Source of the DNA: Fistulifera solaris
Lineage: Eukaryota; Bacillariophyta; Bacillariophyceae; Naviculales; Stauroneidaceae
Assembly (NCBI GenBank): GCA_030295235.1
Contig: AP026145.1
Span: forward strand, 250,501-314,500
Direction: 5' to 3'
Length of the DNA: 64,000 bases
Shown: piece after piece, positions 55,163 through 64,000 of the stretch
Numbering within the stretch: the stretch's first letter is position 1
How the letters are laid out: the number at the start of each line of letters is the position of its first letter
Program-made: the position numbers and the translations under genes
The notes under the pieces: generated by a model
Told to the model about the DNA's origin: nothing
The model's database searches: none
What the model saw: only the letters and a program-made list of their open reading frames with translations

Positions 55163-56332
55163 ATGGGCCGAGAACCAGACCCCGACTTTGCGGACACGCA
55201 AGATAGTAGCTCGTTTTCTAATTTAAGCGACGCAGATTCGTTTGGGGGCGAGGATAGTGAACCGGAAGTCGCACCTGTACGAGTACCCACTACTAGCACC
55301 AAAAGCGAGCAACTGTCACTCTCGCTCGATCAAAGTGCTAGTCAGCATGGTCCTTCTTACAATTCCATGTTGGCTTGGAATAAACGAAGTGACTCGGCGG
55401 GTGTCGGGGATGATGATGACGACGATGAAGAGGAAGACGATGAGGAGCCGTCCAGCGACGCGGACTTGTCGGTTACGAAAAAACAAGCCCGATCACGAGA
55501 ACCCCCAACTGGTTCAAAGGAAAAAATACGATCATCGAGTGCTGAGCGAAGTCTAGTGCGCCGCTCGAATAGTTCCAGTAGTACGCGAAGCATGACCAAG
55601 TCGAGTAGCTCTCGTAAATTGAACACGAAGGACTCGGGTGATGAGCTGAGCTCGTCGATGCACAAAGGTGTTACCGACCGTCGCATCAAAAGACGTGATG
55701 GTACTGGTGGTGCTTCTGAATTAGCTAGCACCGTTCACGGAGACGAGATTCCGGGATATTCTCGTGCTCCGTCCCGACGACCGAATCGCGGAGCACCGAG
55801 CCGTGCCAAATCGGGTGATGGTGCCCCTCCCCCTTCTAGTCGGCGATCTTCCAAGGACGAGCTTGGAGCTGCAACATTGCACGGAAAGTCTTCTGTCAGT
55901 CGTATACGAAGCAAAGGTCGATCTACTTTGGATGAAGGTAAAACGAAAGAGAAAGAAAAGAGCAAACCCGATCGCCGATCGATGATGAAACGTGCTATGT
56001 CGACTACAAATGTAAAACGACCCGAAGAATACGGTCCCGACGGAAACGGCGCCTCCACTAATGGACTTCCCTTCGAATCTCCAACGCCACGCCGCGCGGG
56101 TCGTCGACCTCAAAGACCGCCTCGACGCCAGCTTTTGGATTTACTGCGCGAAAACAAGCCTGTAACGGAAAAGGACCTTGCGGATAAGGAAAATCGACAG
56201 TTGCTTCACCGTCTCGTGTACGAGCACAAGTTGGGTGTTTCGCTCAAGGATCTAGCGAAAAAGGTCAAAAAAGAGACCAAGAATGGGGTCGTCCCTCCGC
56301 CTCCGAAACCGCTTCTGTATGTTGAAGCATAA
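55163..56332 (+). CDS. Ser/Arg-rich disordered protein with conserved-looking C-terminus, unknown function
   Basis: This is an intact 389-residue single-exon gene from the first ATG. Residues 1-290 are low-complexity: an acidic N-terminus (DSSSFSNLSDADSFGGEDSE), an Asp/Glu run, then Ser/Arg/Lys-rich tracts with many potential basophilic phosphorylation sites. Residues 300-370 are more ordered: RRPQRPPRRQLLDLLRENK, then KDLADKENRQLLHRLVYEHK and LKDLAKKVKKE, two amphipathic helices that could be a small helical domain. I do not recognise a family. Phospho-regulated scaffold or nucleic-acid binding are possibilities only. Confidence 0.65.
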   Translation: MGREPDPDFADTQDSSSFSNLSDADSFGGEDSEPEVAPVRVPTTSTKSEQLSLSLDQSASQHGPSYNSMLAWNKRSDSAGVGDDDDDDEEEDDEEPSSDADLSVTKKQARSREPPTGSKEKIRSSSAERSLVRRSNSSSSTRSMTKSSSSRKLNTKDSGDELSSSMHKGVTDRRIKRRDGTGGASELASTVHGDEIPGYSRAPSRRPNRGAPSRAKSGDGAPPPSSRRSSKDELGAATLHGKSSVSRIRSKGRSTLDEGKTKEKEKSKPDRRSMMKRAMSTTNVKRPEEYGPDGNGASTNGLPFESPTPRRAGRRPQRPPRRQLLDLLRENKPVTEKDLADKENRQLLHRLVYEHKLGVSLKDLAKKVKKETKNGVVPPPPKPLLYVEA

Positions 56333-56649
56333 GCTGTGTATTTAGTCTGTGACTTTTTATCTTCTAAAGCAGTGTATAACTTATTTAGCTCCTCACAGAA
56401 CGAAAGCAGGTTAAATTAGTGTGATGGATCGCCAATATTGAAGTTCGTCGTGACTGGATAGGTTGGGTCCCTAGTTACTTCTTCGTTTCTTCGTCACACA
56501 CTGCAGCCTGCAGCGCACTTTTTGTTGCAACCGCACAATCAAAGTGTCTTGTGCTTACGTGCAATGCGACTGCTAACGACCACAACTGACAAGGGAAGCA
56601 AAAAATTACTCCGTACAAGTTTAAATTCGACTTCGCAACTCTGCAAGGC
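56333..56649. other. Intergenic region upstream of COX11
   Basis: This 317-bp spacer holds the 3' end of the Ser/Arg-rich gene and the COX11 promoter. No element was recognised. Confidence 0.4.
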
Positions 56650-57609
56650 ATGTCATCTCGCATGGTCAGCAATCATTCCATCGCTAGTCGCGCTTGTCGT
56701 CAGCTGTCAAAGCAAGTGAATCGGCTTGGCGTCTTTCCATGTTTTCATTCTAGAAATGCGATATTTTGCGTTTCGTCAAGGTCGAAGAGTAGCAGTCGCG
56801 ATGCTCAAAAGGCTGCTTACGAATACTATCGAAAGCAGCAGGAATCGACCTTGTGGTATAAGATATTTGGAAGTCGCACGAAAAAACGACCACAAATGTC
56901 GGCAGCGGAACGAAATGTAGCGTTGGCGTGGTATGCCGCAGCGGTGGTGATAGGATCTTTAGGGGCTACCTACGCAGCGGTTCCTTTGTACAAAGTATTC
57001 TGTCAAACAACCGGTTTTGGTGGCACAACGCAAAGGGTTCGGATTGAAGGCGATGGGTCGTCCCAGCCGGTTGTGATTGAATCATTCTTGGAATCGGTTG
57101 CTGGCAGGCTACCTATTACTACAGCACGCGTACACACATGGACAGATGAAGAAGCAGCGGCCAAACTGGCTTCATTGAAACCTGTGGCTAACGCTGACAT
57201 GATGACGGTTCGATTTGACACGACCGTCTCAGATATACTTCCATGGTCGTTCGTCCCTGTGCAACTCGATGTGAAAGTAGTTCCTGGCGAAACAGCTCTC
57301 AGTTTCTTTCGTGTCACAAATCATTCTGATAAGGCAATTACTGGTGTAGCCACGTATAACGTGCATCCACCAAAAGTGGGACTCTATTTCCAAAAGATTC
57401 AGTGCTTTTGTTTCGAAGAACAACGTCTTCTGCCAGGGGAAAGCGTGGACATGCCAGTGTTCTTCTTTATTGATCCGGAGATTTTGGATGATCCGCAGGT
57501 ATCCTACATTCGCTCTATCACTCTATCGTACACATTTTTTCAAACGGACGAAGATGACGATGATGAAGACGACGATAAAAACAGCGAGAAGAAGAAGAGC
57601 GTCGCATAG
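56650..57609 (+). CDS. COX11: COX11, cytochrome c oxidase assembly copper chaperone (CtaG type)
   Basis: The protein delivers copper to the CuB site of cytochrome oxidase subunit 1 in the mitochondrial inner membrane. The 319-residue protein starts with a basic, Ser-rich presequence (MSSRMVSNHSIASRACRQLS) fitting mitochondrial targeting. One membrane helix lies near residues 98-120 (ALAWYAAAVVIGSLGATYAA) directly before the family hallmark VPLYKVFCQTTGFGGT. The intermembrane-space beta-domain has the copper-binding CFCF motif in QCFCFEEQRLLPGE and ends with MPVFFFIDPEILDDP. All key cysteines are present. The C-terminus is a long Asp/Glu run (about 20 residues) not typical of the core family. 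Intact single exon. Confidence 0.95.
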   Translation: MSSRMVSNHSIASRACRQLSKQVNRLGVFPCFHSRNAIFCVSSRSKSSSRDAQKAAYEYYRKQQESTLWYKIFGSRTKKRPQMSAAERNVALAWYAAAVVIGSLGATYAAVPLYKVFCQTTGFGGTTQRVRIEGDGSSQPVVIESFLESVAGRLPITTARVHTWTDEEAAAKLASLKPVANADMMTVRFDTTVSDILPWSFVPVQLDVKVVPGETALSFFRVTNHSDKAITGVATYNVHPPKVGLYFQKIQCFCFEEQRLLPGESVDMPVFFFIDPEILDDPQVSYIRSITLSYTFFQTDEDDDDEDDDKNSEKKKSVA

Positions 57610-57768
57610 TAACGGTGGTATCAGGCTTGGCGATTCAATGTAAAGTGTTTTTTAAGATACATGTTTGGTGACAAGAATGATGTGTAGCATCGAAGTGTTC
57701 AAGCGATAACGAATAACTGGATTTGATTCACCCCATGAAGATCTCTTTCTAGAAATTTTTACCCCTAC

Positions 57769-58119
57769 TTATTCTTCTACCTTCTTGCGCATGTCTGCGT
57801 TGTTGCTTTCGATGGCTTTCTCGTGTTCTGTAATCTGTCTTTTCAGATTCTCGATATCGAAAATGGCCTCGTTGATGCACGCCTGTAACGCTTCTTCTCC
57901 GGCTTGCTGGTCGAGCTTCAGCGTGAGGTAGTCTGCACCAAACTTCTTCTTGCGATTATCGATATCAAACTCGAGCTTTTTGATTAACGCTACTTCTTTT
58001 GCGTTCACCGAGCCCGTCTTGGTAGCTACCCACGCTTTTAAGACATTTTCTTGCACGTTCTTCCATAACTTGAGAACGGCGTTCTCATCGCCATCGGTGG
58101 TAGTGATCGCTGTACTCAT
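57769..58119 (-). CDS. Small coiled-coil protein, 116 residues, unknown function
   Basis: An intact frame runs from an ATG at 58119. It begins with a short polar segment, then is almost wholly alpha-helical by composition, with heptad-like Leu/Ile/Val spacing (VALIKKLEFDIDNRKKKFGA, DIENLKRQITEHEKAIES) and high Glu/Lys. There is no signal peptide or membrane span. I do not recognise a named family. Short acidic-basic coiled coils of this kind are common in stramenopiles. It converges on COX11 (160 bp between stops) and diverges from OSCP. Confidence 0.65.
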   Translation of the reverse strand: MSTAITTTDGDENAVLKLWKNVQENVLKAWVATKTGSVNAKEVALIKKLEFDIDNRKKKFGADYLTLKLDQQAGEEALQACINEAIFDIENLKRQITEHEKAIESNNADMRKKVEE

Positions 58120-58891
58120 ATCTAGTAGTTCCGATTCGAATGTGGGTTCTATGCGTTGTACCTTATCTGCTGATATGTTTGTGATGATACACGGACTGAT
58201 TATTGCGTACCAGGTATTGCAACTTGCAACGACTATTATTAGGTTTTTTTATTTTTCTCGCCGAAGAACTTCGTGCCCGTGGGTCTTGTGAAACAAAAAC
58301 AGAACGTAAAAAAAGTAATCTACTACTTATATTTATAGTGCTTCGTGTCGTAGAAGACGTGAAATGCTACACTAACAAACAGACTAAAGTCATTTTTGAC
58401 GGATGAAGTACAGACCGTGTTGAAATGCCGAAGATGAAAAAAGCGAACGAAAATCCATCCACGTCATCGAAACAATCGCATCGGTATTTGCCTATTAAAT
58501 GAAAACAGACAAGACTACAACATCTCATAGAGTAAGAAAATACAGTCAAATAAAATGTAGCTTGGACCGTCCCTACGTCCTGAAAGACCGCAGCACGCAT
58601 CATTCACACGTCAACAAAAAGGGGGATTGTATTTGACTGTAATTCATTGCTTGGTAAGTCGCTCTCATCATGTATTTGGATAATGAAATTCACTTGAATA
58701 CATAGGTTACTTTATCGAAGAAAACGACGCTTGGCGGCGCCAGATTTGCGCAAATCGATCGGTATCTCCAATTTTGCCGCTCATTTCGTCTGTCTGCTAG
58801 TCGGCTTTTGTTGTTTTGATGACTGCTTAATCGTTGTGATTTACACTTTGGCTAATATTGAACTTTATTTCCAGATTGTTAATCGAATAAG
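58120..58891. other. Divergent intergenic region upstream of OSCP
   Basis: This 772-bp region should hold promoters for the small coiled-coil gene and for OSCP. It contains a TACCAGGTA motif at 58208-58216. Short open frames are not convincing. A 5' UTR intron for OSCP is possible (TTTCCAG just upstream of the ATG) but not proven. Confidence 0.4.
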
Positions 58892-59518
58892 ATGCAGAGG
58901 GCCCAGCCATTTGTTCAGCGTGTCTCTGTGAGCGTGGCAAAGCGCTCCTTCTCCACTCCTGCGGAGCACAAACCGTTGATTACTTTGCACGGAATCCATG
59001 CCCGTTACGCCAATGCGACCTACGTTGCCGCTTCCAAAGCCGGAAAGTTAGACAATGTGGAAGCTGAATTGAAGGGTTTGGCTGCTGCGGCCGGTAAGCC
59101 CGGTGCCTGGAAGACTCTTTTGGAGAACCCTTTAATTGCCCGCCAAGCGAAAGTGGATGCTTGCGCGAAATTGGATGACAAGCTCTCCCCGGTAACTCGT
59201 AATCTTTTGGTGACCATGGCTGGAAATGCTCGTTTGGCTGATCTTCCGAAAGTCGTCTCTACGTTTGAGCAGTTGATGAAAGCCAAGCGCGGAGAAGTCG
59301 ATGCGAAGATTATCAGTGCTGAGCCTTTGAGTGCCGCACAACTAAAGGCCGTCGAAAAGGCAATGGCTTCACAAGTTCCCAAGGGAAAGAAAGTCGTGAT
59401 CCAAGCTGTCACGGACCCTTCGATTGTTGGCGGTCTTCAGGTGCAAATTGGTGACCAATTCTTGGATCTTTCGGTAAAGAGCCGCATTGAAGAGATCTCC
59501 ACCATGAGCGTAGATTAA
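58892..59518 (+). CDS. ATP5PO: Mitochondrial ATP synthase OSCP (delta) subunit
   Basis: OSCP is the peripheral-stalk subunit that links F1 to the stator of mitochondrial ATP synthase. The 208-residue length is normal for the family. The N-terminus is a mitochondrial presequence (basic, Arg/Ser/Val-rich, ending near KRSFSTPAEHK), followed by the family core HGIHARYANATYVAASK, then KTLLENPLIAR, LVTMAGNARLADLPKVVSTF, and the C-terminal VTDPSIVGGLQVQIGDQFLD, the strongest hallmark of the delta/OSCP family. Intact, no intron in the coding part. A plastid CF1 delta is less likely because the leader lacks the hydrophobic signal segment of diatom plastid proteins. Confidence 0.95.
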   Translation: MQRAQPFVQRVSVSVAKRSFSTPAEHKPLITLHGIHARYANATYVAASKAGKLDNVEAELKGLAAAAGKPGAWKTLLENPLIARQAKVDACAKLDDKLSPVTRNLLVTMAGNARLADLPKVVSTFEQLMKAKRGEVDAKIISAEPLSAAQLKAVEKAMASQVPKGKKVVIQAVTDPSIVGGLQVQIGDQFLDLSVKSRIEEISTMSVD

Positions 59519-60457
59519 AGCAACGTTAGTCTGCGGTCATCTTCCATAAGCTTTAAGGATACTTAAAAAAAGTGTTGCGTACTTTATTATTCTAGAGACG
59601 ATGAATAGCTTTGGCCTTAGCTAAAGTCATCGTTTAGATACGTACACGCCCATAGTTTGGAAACAAGATAACAGGAAGTGATGGTTAGCAAGTCTAGAGG
59701 ACTTAAAATCTTCCCAGGGGCTGTTTCCATGCGGACCCCGAAACTTCATTTTGTACGTATGTGTTGAAGTTGAAAGTCCTAGTTCTCTCCTCTCTAGTCT
59801 AGGCTTATTCGTGGTTTTAACTAGGATGAAATCACGACTGGACTGGATGTAGTTGTGTACACTTCTTGTCCATAGTGTGGGCGCGAAGCGGCGTCAGCCT
59901 TCCATTTTTGCGCGTGTACCGAACTCCGTGTCCTCTCGCCACTGAATCAGTACACATTCTCTTAGTTGACGTTTGATGTCTTTTGGCACTCAATCCAGCG
60001 GGCGCGTGAAGATTTCGATACTATGGATTCCGTCTTCGACAAAGGCTATCTTTACTTAAGGAACTCACATGTTGATTCCCTAAGTATGGCTGTAGACTTA
60101 GGAACGCGCGCCAGCACGTCGTCGCGCAAGACTGTTTTGAAAACGTTCCCCAGAATTTTCCGTGAGTGATTTGATCGAAGGTCATCTCTTGTTAGGCGTA
60201 GTTGGATTGTTCTTAATGAAAATTTCGATTTTTGTTGTATCACTAATCAAAAGACCATCAACAAAGAGGGAGAGAACGTCCCATGTCACTTTTTGAGTCG
60301 GCGGAGAGAGAAAGGTCGTGAGAGATCGAACTGTAACTTGCTTGTGATTCTTCCCGCGCACTCGAGAGCTATCACAAAAGTCGGGTCGCTTTGTGAGCAG
60401 CTAGAGATCCTGCAGCGTTTATTGAGTGACAGCGTGACTATCAGCGCTTGTGAAAGA
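59519..60457. other. Intergenic region, OSCP to the 60.5-kb gene
   Basis: About 0.9 kb. Near 59833-59860 a degraded relative of the hairpin element may be present (CACGACTGGACTGG followed by GTGTACACTTCTTG). The last 165 bp are open in frame with the downstream gene but lack an ATG and are taken as 5' UTR. No other gene was found. Confidence 0.4.
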
Positions 60458-62314
60458 ATGAACGACAGTGATTCTCAAAAGTTGGATATGCAGTATTCTT
60501 CGCCGTCTTCATCTTCGAACACTGCTCCAGCAGTGTCTACGCCCAGTCACCCGCATAAGTATCCAATGACGAGCTCAAGCAATCCTCCGGATCCTTCGCT
60601 GCATCATCGATATTGTCTCGTGATTCATCGGCAGCCGTTTCATGTGTTCTCTGGGGAGTCTTTTGAATTTGAGTTTGGGCTTGCGCGTGCTGATCTTGAA
60701 ACAATAACAAGGAATGCAGAAGATAGCAATAGTCCTCCTTCTGTTATTGATATTACCGCTCTTCTTGAATGCCATGTCACGGAAGGTGCTTCCAGTGATC
60801 CGTCATTACCAGATGAAACGACCTTTGAGGTACTTCAGGAGCCACGGATTTCACCTCGACGACAAACAGGGAAACTGGTTGCCCGTATACATCACAACGT
60901 TCAGAAGGAGAGAAACGCATTTGTGATTCGACTCGATGCTAAAGGAGATGTACAGGGAACTCAGTCGGCAGTCATTTACGTTGTACGCGCAAAATTGAAC
61001 ATAACGACTCCTTCTGACTGGCCTGACCCAGTTTGGTATAAAGATGAAGGTGGTCGAGACAAATGCATGGAGGTCACTGTCACCATTACCGATAAGGATT
61101 CGCAACGCCTGCATGAATCCGTACCTCTTCGTATCGAACTATTCTACGAAGCAAAGCCATCTGGGAGACCTACGGCTGTTTTGAACCAGGATATCTTGAG
61201 ATTGCTGGGTTCGTCGAGAATTCTTGAGCTTGATACAAGTGGGCAAACTAAGTTGCGGTTTCGGGTCGAGGACGTATCTAAGAATCACCAGGGTCAGAAT
61301 TTCGTGCTGAAAATTCAACCGAAAGCTGAAATCGTGGACATTGCTCCAGCATGGACTCCTGCTGTAGCTATTCGATCGAAACGAAACAAGCGACAACGAT
61401 CGCACACAACAAACCCTACCGAGGACTTTCCTTCTCCCTTAGCTACCGCTCCCCAACCACCACATCACAATGAACGTCTTCGAGAAGCTGTGAATGGCAT
61501 TACGCGGTGGTCAGAAGAGGTGGTGAATGGTATCTATCCTTTGCAATGGCAGGTAATGGGCTACGCGCAAAACGCTGACGGCAGTTACGACTACAACCGC
61601 CCTTATCACAACATGCAGAATCCAAACGCATTTGTTTCGCGTATCCTCGCCATCTACAACAGCACCACTCGCGATCAGCTGCAATACCTTCGAAATTCTC
61701 TTGAATCGAACTCTCTATTTGATTACGAACATCGTTCTCCGCGAGAGGCATTCAATCCACTGCCAGGGCCGCCCCAGCACGTTGCATACCCACCTCCGCC
61801 CCCTCATTCCAATCAGCAGCTAATGCCTATACCTCATGTACAACAACATCACGCTGCTCCCCATCCCCATCAGCTGTATCCCGTCAAAAATGAGTACGCA
61901 TATTACCGCGACTCACCGAGCGACTTTCCGCCTCGCGCCGACAAGATGGACATGGACGATCATGAAGATGAATCTAGAGTCGAATATGTCTTGGCCAAGC
62001 AATTCAAATCCTTTTCTACTGGAGAAATCTTGGGTTTTCCAGCTTATTCGGCTCACCGACAAATCGTTGGTTTCTTTCGTGAAATCGGAAATGGGTCGCG
62101 TCAATTTAGCTCAATCCGCAAACATTACTTCAATGCCTTTGAACGACAGCAAGCTTCGGAAGTCTTGCTGCAGGAGATTTCGAAGAAGAGTCCCGCTGTG
62201 CATGCTTTGAAAGATTGGGGTTCCTTGCCCAGTTTACTCGACCACGCGCTGGTCTACGATTGGAGCAAGGACCTTAAAAATCCATCTGGACGTTCCTCCA
62301 GGTCGGAAATATAA
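60458..62314 (+). CDS. Large diatom protein of unknown function with two conserved-looking regions
   Basis: 618 residues from the ATG at 60458, the first in a frame that is open further upstream. No intron or break. Residues 1-50 are Ser-rich. Residues 55-310 look like one or two beta-sandwich modules (CLVIHRQPFHVFSGESFEFE, AVIYVVRAKLNI, MEVTVTITDK, LRIELFYEAKP, TKLRFRVEDVSKNHQGQNFV) and might be an Ig- or Rel-like fold. They end at a basic RSKRNKRQR patch that could be a nuclear signal. A Pro/His/Gln-rich linker follows (about 470-515). The C-terminus has a second structured part (AKQFKSFSTGEILGFPAYS, then ISKKSPAVHALKDWGSLPSL). I cannot name the family. Nuclear regulatory function is only a guess. 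Confidence 0.75.
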   Translation: MNDSDSQKLDMQYSSPSSSSNTAPAVSTPSHPHKYPMTSSSNPPDPSLHHRYCLVIHRQPFHVFSGESFEFEFGLARADLETITRNAEDSNSPPSVIDITALLECHVTEGASSDPSLPDETTFEVLQEPRISPRRQTGKLVARIHHNVQKERNAFVIRLDAKGDVQGTQSAVIYVVRAKLNITTPSDWPDPVWYKDEGGRDKCMEVTVTITDKDSQRLHESVPLRIELFYEAKPSGRPTAVLNQDILRLLGSSRILELDTSGQTKLRFRVEDVSKNHQGQNFVLKIQPKAEIVDIAPAWTPAVAIRSKRNKRQRSHTTNPTEDFPSPLATAPQPPHHNERLREAVNGITRWSEEVVNGIYPLQWQVMGYAQNADGSYDYNRPYHNMQNPNAFVSRILAIYNSTTRDQLQYLRNSLESNSLFDYEHRSPREAFNPLPGPPQHVAYPPPPPHSNQQLMPIPHVQQHHAAPHPHQLYPVKNEYAYYRDSPSDFPPRADKMDMDDHEDESRVEYVLAKQFKSFSTGEILGFPAYSAHRQIVGFFREIGNGSRQFSSIRKHYFNAFERQQASEVLLQEISKKSPAVHALKDWGSLPSLLDHALVYDWSKDLKNPSGRSSRSEI

Positions 62315-62586
62315 GAAACTAACAATGTAGCATATCGTATACTAGCATGCATTCCTGATTGTCTTCTTGTAAACTTTTTCTCGGTGATTTTTTAGGTACG
62401 TGTATAGTATTTACTATTGCTACAGAGTGCACCTATTTCCTCTTGACACAATAATGCGTTCCAATGACATCTCTCGGCTGCAAAGTCTATTAACCCTGAC
62501 AACCAGCATCGATCACTAAAGGTCAACGTCTTGTAATGCAAGTCGGCAAACGAGGTTCTTATGTACAAAATCCTCATCATGAAGTC

Positions 62587-63050
62587 TTATTGTTCGGGCG
62601 ATTTTGCCTTTGTTTGTTGTTCTTCCTTCTTCTCGTCAATGAATTCGTCTAGTAATTCTTTAGCGCGATAAACTTTAGATTGCAAATAAAAGCTTCCGCC
62701 GCCTCCTCGTTTCACTTCGTTGGCACTCATGTACTTTTCAAATTGCTTTGTTTTCAAAGAAACGATGAGATTTAAATGCCTAAGATTTTCGTTAAGGACG
62801 ACAGCGTATGACAATTTCGTACCTTTTGTATTGCTTCTGCGGTCAGTTTTTCTTCTTGATGTAGATTCAGTATCTGAAGCGCTTCTTCTTTCGACATGGC
62901 CTTTCGTGTGACGGCTTGCGCGGCGGTGACTCCGCCTTTTTTCGCATTTCCCAGTGCCTGCGCATAAGCCGCCGGCAGTGCGCGCACTAACACTGCTATG
63001 GCAGGGACTATGACTTGTGCAATGATGCGAGCCAGAGGACCGACTGCCAT
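62587..63050 (-). CDS. PAM16: PAM16/TIM16, mitochondrial import motor subunit
   Basis: PAM16 (Magmas) is the J-like partner of PAM14 that regulates mitochondrial Hsp70 at the TIM23 channel. Exons are 63050-62823 and 62745-62587, joined across a 77-nt intron (GTACGA..AAAG, phase 0), giving 128 residues, the normal family length. The N-terminus is a hydrophobic inner-membrane segment (MAVGPLARIIAQVIVPAIAV). The J-like domain follows: MSKEEALQILNL, LTAEAIQK, then across the intron QFEKYMSAN and the hallmark GGSFYLQSKVYRAKELLDEF. As in the family, no HPD tripeptide is present. A short Lys/Glu tail ends the protein. Divergent from the myristoylated gene to the right. Confidence 0.93.
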
Positions 63051-63509
63051 TTCTCTTTGCTATGTTGTTGTTATAAAGCAATGGTGTGTTTTGTCGGAAC
63101 AATTTTTTTGTGATAAAGTCGCAATCCTCATGGTCGTCGACGGAGGTGCCGGAAGAAGGCCAGTCGTCAGTCATGGCTAGCAATCGTGAATCGTGACTCG
63201 TGACCGTGACCCATAAATTTTCGTTTCTTGCTGGCGCCGTAAACCAACATTTTAACTGACACTCAGAGTACCGGTCCTTGATTATTTACACATAATTAGG
63301 CCATAAAGCAGCCGTTGTGAGCTCAACGGACAGCGTGACGACTTCGCGGTTTGCGGGCAACGCAAAAACTCCTCCGCTTCGACATCAAGTCACAACACAA
63401 GGCCCGTCGTGACCGTGACCTGTCAATAGGAACAAGACACCCAACAGCAACCACACTTTCAGTGTCAAGGAAAAAGGTTCTTTCCACATCTCTTTGCTGA
63501 TTCTTGCAC
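63051..63509. promoter_or_regulatory. Divergent promoter region between PAM16 and the 63.5-kb gene
   Basis: This 459-bp spacer must contain both promoters because the two genes start outward from it. Two similar short blocks (GTGACTCGTGACCGTGACC near 63194-63212 and GTCGTGACCGTGACCTGTC near 63406-63424) repeat the heptamer CGTGACC and might be shared regulatory sites. This is inference from repetition only. Confidence 0.4.
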
Positions 63510-64000
63510 ATGGGTTGCGGATCATCGACTGCTTCAAAAGGGCGGGTAAGAAATATTATTTGTCGTTTCACCGAGCGAAGAGCGCTGTCGCTGTCCGCCA
63601 TCGTGCTTCACGATTCTCTCCCAGCCTCGTGCTGTTCGTCCCGCTTCGAAATGACTCTGCATGTCCCACTCGCATTCATATTCTGATTTCTAGTTATACT
63701 AACACGTTTTGAGCGATATAGGAATCCACAAAGGTACCTAGTGCGACATCTCCTACCCGCGATTTTTTCCCATCCCCCAACGAGCCAAAGAATCCACCGA
63801 AACTCCATTCCGAGACTTCGCCGAGTGTTTCCGACAAACCTTCTATTCCCAAAGTCACTCCAGAAACAAAAGAGAGCCCCAATAAAGTCAAGAAAGACAC
63901 TACAAATACACTAAATAAGGAAACAATGGTATCCCCCATCTCCCCGAAGAAGAAATCAACGTACGTTCCGCCGGCTCCGATTACGGTCATGTCGGCTCCG
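63510..64000 (+). CDS. Partial gene for a probable N-myristoylated, Ser/Pro-rich protein (continues beyond right edge)
   Basis: Exon 1 (63510-63545) encodes MGCGSSTASKGR, a textbook N-myristoylation plus palmitoylation start. A 176-nt intron (63546-63721, GTAAGA..ATAG) follows. Exon 2 opens at 63722 and stays in frame to the window end (93 codons): Ser/Pro/Thr/Lys-rich, with FFPSPNEPKNPPK and SPISPKKKSTYVPP. No folded domain has appeared by the edge. The join is phase 0 and free of stops, which supports it. Membrane association at the cytosolic face is predicted. The function depends on the missing part. Confidence 0.65.

Overview
The window looks like nuclear DNA of a pennate diatom, most like Phaeodactylum. 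This is inferred from gene content and style and was not checked against a database. Supporting signs are compact genes on both strands, few short spliceosomal introns (about 65-176 nt, GT..AG, several with GTAAGT), nuclear genes for mitochondrial proteins (COX11, ATP synthase OSCP, PAM16/TIM16), proteins with plastid-type or secretory leaders, large Ser/Asp/Glu-rich proteins of no obvious family, and two intron-bearing tRNA-Pro genes. There are no operons, bacterial genes, CRISPR arrays or rRNA.

Layout. 1-9.2 kb: a partial acidic gene, a redox-dead-looking thioredoxin-fold protein, and a tandem pair of single-pass membrane proteins with FG-GAP-like beta-propeller ectodomains. 9.5-14.6 kb: a RING-H2 plus SAP-like repeat gene, a four-unit degenerate repeat, a membrane-anchored glycerophosphodiester phosphodiesterase and tRNA-Pro(CGG). 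15.8-24.5 kb: a double-HNH family gene (H1) with a long peptide-repeat array, then two tandem copies (L1, L2) of an LRR-like family. 24.9-30.3 kb: a giant GHKL-ATPase / CUE / HExxH protein. 31-36.1 kb: two more L-family copies (L3, L4) flanking a 207-bp satellite. 36.6-46.6 kb: a plastid-type membrane protein, tRNA-Pro(TGG) with duplicated tRNA fragments, the second HNH gene (H2) and a class 3 lipase. 47-50.6 kb: SMC6. 51-54.5 kb: a palindromic minisatellite, another LRR-like gene and a tandem two-kinase protein. 55-64 kb: two unrecognised proteins, COX11, a small coiled-coil protein, OSCP, PAM16 and the start of a myristoylated protein.

Two themes stand out. First, many conserved genes (SMC6, the kinase, the phosphodiesterase, the ATPase, the lipase, the RING gene) are broken by single-nucleotide shifts, mostly at homopolymers. 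This suggests base-level assembly error rather than wholesale pseudogenisation, so those genes are annotated as genes with the break noted. Second, the non-genic space is rich in structured repeats: a dispersed hairpin element, a TACCWGGTA motif found only between genes, a 207-bp satellite and a 34-bp palindromic minisatellite. The HNH and L families are the most likely undescribed systems here.
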